DNA of 26,583 bases, taken from contig JAJXWG010000004.1 in assembly GCA_021781695.1 (NCBI GenBank), forward strand, positions 1 to 26,583. Direction: 5' to 3'. This document shows, one piece after another, positions 24,992 to 26,583 of the stretch. Each line of letters starts with the position of its first letter. The stretch's first letter is position 1. The notes beneath the pieces were generated by a model. The model was given only the letters and a program-made list of their open reading frames with translations, was not told where the DNA came from and did not search any database. Both the position numbers and the translations under genes were made by a program. Source of the stretch: Pseudomonadota bacterium. GTDB taxonomy: Bacteria > Pseudomonadota > Gammaproteobacteria > Burkholderiales > Gallionellaceae.

Positions 24992-26307
24992 TGAAGTCTT
25001 TAAGAAATCAACTGACCGTTTGGTCTGTGGGACTGTTAACACTGGTTGGATTGATAGCCGGCGGTATTTCCTATTTGCTTGCGCAAAAAGGCGCCGGCGT
25101 GTTCCTTGACCACCAGTTGCGCCTGGTTGCAGGGAGCGTGGATGAAGGTTCGCAGCTGCCGGCGATGCAAACCAGATTTCTCGGTGAAAGCGAGCAGCAA
25201 AGACAATACGGATTTGTAATACAAGTCAGCCTCCCAAAAGAAGCAGTGCGTTCATCACGTCCGGATTTCGACCTCCCGGTAGGCAAGGCAAGCGGATATT
25301 CGGAACAAGTCTATCAGGGTGAAAAATGGCGCATATATACCATCGTATATCCCGACCGAACAGTACAGGTTTCGCAGGCAGATGCAGTGCGCCGCGCAAT
25401 TGCGTCCGATGCGGCCCTATTTGCATCGCTTCCGATAGCAGGATTGCTGCCATTATGCTGGGTACTGGTCGCCTTCGGGGTGAAGCGCATATTGAAACCG
25501 CTTGCCGATGTGACGCTTGCTGTAACCTTGCGGGATGCGCGGAGTCTGACACCGATTGCGGCCAAAGGTATTCCAGCAGAAGCTGCGCCGTTAATCACCG
25601 AGATCAATAGCCTGCTTTTGCGCATACAGGAATCGATGGAATCGCAGCGGCATTTTGTACTGGATGCAGCGCATGAACTGCGCACGCCTCTTGCAGCGCT
25701 TCAGCTGCAAATAGACAATCTGTCGCAAAGCCTGTCACCGGAAGACATGAATGTGCGCATCAATGAATTGAGATTCGGCATGCAGCGTGCTTCCCACATC
25801 GTTGCGCAGCTTTTAAAAATGGCCCGTTACGAAGGGGAAAGCGAATCCATCAGGAGCAGACTGGATTTGGGGGAGCTCGTGAAACATTGCATCAGCACCT
25901 TGATTCCTGTGGCTGAAAAATCAGGAATCGACCTCGGCATGGTGCGCGATGACAAGGCAAGCATATCGGCAAACGCGGATGATTTGCGCATCCTGTTTGA
26001 CAATCTGCTGGACAATGCAATCCACTATACCCAGGACGGCGGAAAAGTGGATGTTGCTGTTGAGGTCTCTGGAAGCAGGGCGGCCGTTTCCATTGTCGAC
26101 AATGGCTGCGGAATTCCGGAGGAACTTCTGCCGCGTGTGTTTGACCGATTTTTCCGCGCGGGCAACAATAAGGCTGAAGGCAGCGGCATAGGGCTTGCTA
26201 TAGTGAATGCGATAGCAAGGCGGGAAAATGCGGAAGTCAGACTTGCCAACAGGCAGGATGCAAAGGGCCTAATCGTCACGGTCTCGTTCGATCTTCACGC
26301 ACTATAG
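24991..26307 (+). CDS. Two-component sensor histidine kinase, QseC/PmrB-like
   Basis: The 438-residue inner-membrane kinase has membrane segments at about 9-31 and 145-165, enclosing a periplasmic part of about 113 residues (2CSK_N-like in layout). A short HAMP-like linker is followed by HisKA with His228 in DAAHELRTPL, then the ATPase with Asn342 in NLLDNAIHYT, DNGCGIP (370-376) and GSGIGLAI (397-404). It should phosphorylate the regulator encoded just before it. Start: ATG 24991 overlaps the regulator stop by 1 nt; a TTG at 24988 in frame is less likely. The ligand is unknown; the family senses metals, pH or small signals. The periplasmic part lacks the ExxE iron motif of classical PmrB as far as I can see. 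Confidence 0.93.
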   Translation: MKSLRNQLTVWSVGLLTLVGLIAGGISYLLAQKGAGVFLDHQLRLVAGSVDEGSQLPAMQTRFLGESEQQRQYGFVIQVSLPKEAVRSSRPDFDLPVGKASGYSEQVYQGEKWRIYTIVYPDRTVQVSQADAVRRAIASDAALFASLPIAGLLPLCWVLVAFGVKRILKPLADVTLAVTLRDARSLTPIAAKGIPAEAAPLITEINSLLLRIQESMESQRHFVLDAAHELRTPLAALQLQIDNLSQSLSPEDMNVRINELRFGMQRASHIVAQLLKMARYEGESESIRSRLDLGELVKHCISTLIPVAEKSGIDLGMVRDDKASISANADDLRILFDNLLDNAIHYTQDGGKVDVAVEVSGSRAAVSIVDNGCGIPEELLPRVFDRFFRAGNNKAEGSGIGLAIVNAIARRENAEVRLANRQDAKGLIVTVSFDLHAL

Positions 26308-26358
26308 ATCAAGCTGTTTACGGTTTGTAACAAAAAATTCATGTTTATTTCACGCTGA

Positions 26359-26375
26359 CTTAAGTCTCTCTTAAT
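26359..26375 (+). promoter_or_regulatory. PmrA-box-like direct repeat upstream of the last gene
   Basis: CTTAAG (26359-26364), 5 nt, CTTAAT (26370-26375) exactly fit the pattern YTTAAK-N5-YTTAAK known for PmrA sites. It lies 83 nt before ATG 26459 and 52 nt after the kinase stop. No good -10 is visible at a fixed distance, as is usual for activated promoters. Confidence 0.65.
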
Positions 26376-26398
26376 ATTCTCCTCGAACGAAAAGTCTG

Positions 26399-26416
26399 GC
26401 TCATGAGCACTGTGCT
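26399..26416. repeat. Two adjoining small palindromes in the leader of the last gene
   Basis: GCTCATGAGC (26399-26408) and AGCACTGTGCT (26406-26416) overlap by three bases. They fall between the PmrA-like box and the start codon and could form a small RNA hairpin or a binding site. Chance is quite possible. Confidence 0.35.
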
Positions 26417-26458
26417 TGAAGCCGACTTTGATCTGTTTGAATACCTCGGGAGAAAGAC

Positions 26459-26583
26459 ATGCAAGTCAGCTTCAAAATGAAAAAACTCGCGCAGCTGATG
26501 TTGAGCGGTGCGTTGATCAGTGTAGCGCAGGCGTCCCTGGCACAGGACACGGTTGATCTCGGAACGGTGCAGAGCGGCAGCGG
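26459..26583 (+). CDS. Secreted protein, probably a TonB-dependent receptor, 3' truncated
   Basis: Only 41 complete codons are visible before the window ends. GGGAG (26448-26452) lies 6 nt before ATG 26459, supporting this start over the in-frame ATG at 26477. The product opens with a signal peptide: basic KMKK, a hydrophobic core and likely cleavage after Ala28 (SLA|QD). The mature start DTVDLGTVQSGSG resembles the N-terminus of many TonB-dependent receptors, which often begin with a D-L-G-T-V run before a Gly/Ser-rich stretch. That resemblance is the only basis for the name; another exported protein is possible. A PmrA-like box upstream suggests control by the adjacent two-component pair. 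Confidence 0.6.
   Translation, partial: MQVSFKMKKLAQLMLSGALISVAQASLAQDTVDLGTVQSGS

Noticed and set aside
1..26583. CRISPR array, tRNA, rRNA, insertion sequence, phage or defence genes
   Set aside because: No regularly spaced repeats, cloverleaf-like stretches, transposase motifs or defence domains were seen; nearly all DNA is assigned to identified genes.

Overview
This is a gene-dense stretch of chromosome from a betaproteobacterium. The dprA-smg-topA and def-fmt-rsmB-DUF4390-ntrYX orders and the tkt-gap-pgk-pyk-fba cluster with a Calvin-type class II aldolase point to an autotroph of the Nitrosomonadales kind, such as a Gallionella or Sideroxydans relative. The genus is inference from remembered gene order and protein style. 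I see no tRNA, rRNA, CRISPR array, insertion sequence or phage gene.

Layout. (1) 1-2267, + strand: the 3' part of pepD, then two tightly packed genes of unknown function (388 and 113 aa). (2) 2268-3623, - strand: a ClC-type H+/Cl- exchanger whose stop codon abuts the preceding stop. (3) 3789-5597, + strand: an Atm1-type ABC half-transporter, divergent from clcA. (4) 5659-10902, - strand, read from high to low coordinates: a secreted LysM protein, dprA, smg and topA. (5) 10992-17029, + strand: def, fmt, rsmB, a DUF4390 protein, an NtrY-like kinase and an NtrX-like regulator lacking the AAA+ domain, with gaps or overlaps that suggest one transcript. (6) 17171-24148, + strand: tkt, gap, pgk, pyk and fba, with a good sigma70-like promoter before tkt, a 41-nt palindrome between tkt and gap, a likely terminator after gap and a textbook terminator after fba. 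(7) 24332-26583, + strand: an OmpR-family regulator and its kinase, then a PmrA-box-like site and the start of a secreted protein that looks like a TonB-dependent receptor, cut by the window edge.

How they fit together. Region 5 pairs the N-terminal formylation/deformylation enzymes and an rRNA methylase with a membrane sensor system. Region 6 covers central carbon flow: transketolase and aldolase serve sugar-phosphate rearrangement, Gap and Pgk work in either direction, and Pyk drains carbon to pyruvate. Region 7 looks self-contained: a two-component pair, a matching binding site, and a probable outer-membrane target gene.

Most of the window is conserved housekeeping DNA. The least explained parts are the two unknown genes after pepD, the palindrome between tkt and gap, the AAA+-less NtrX, and the PmrA-like box upstream of the truncated receptor gene.
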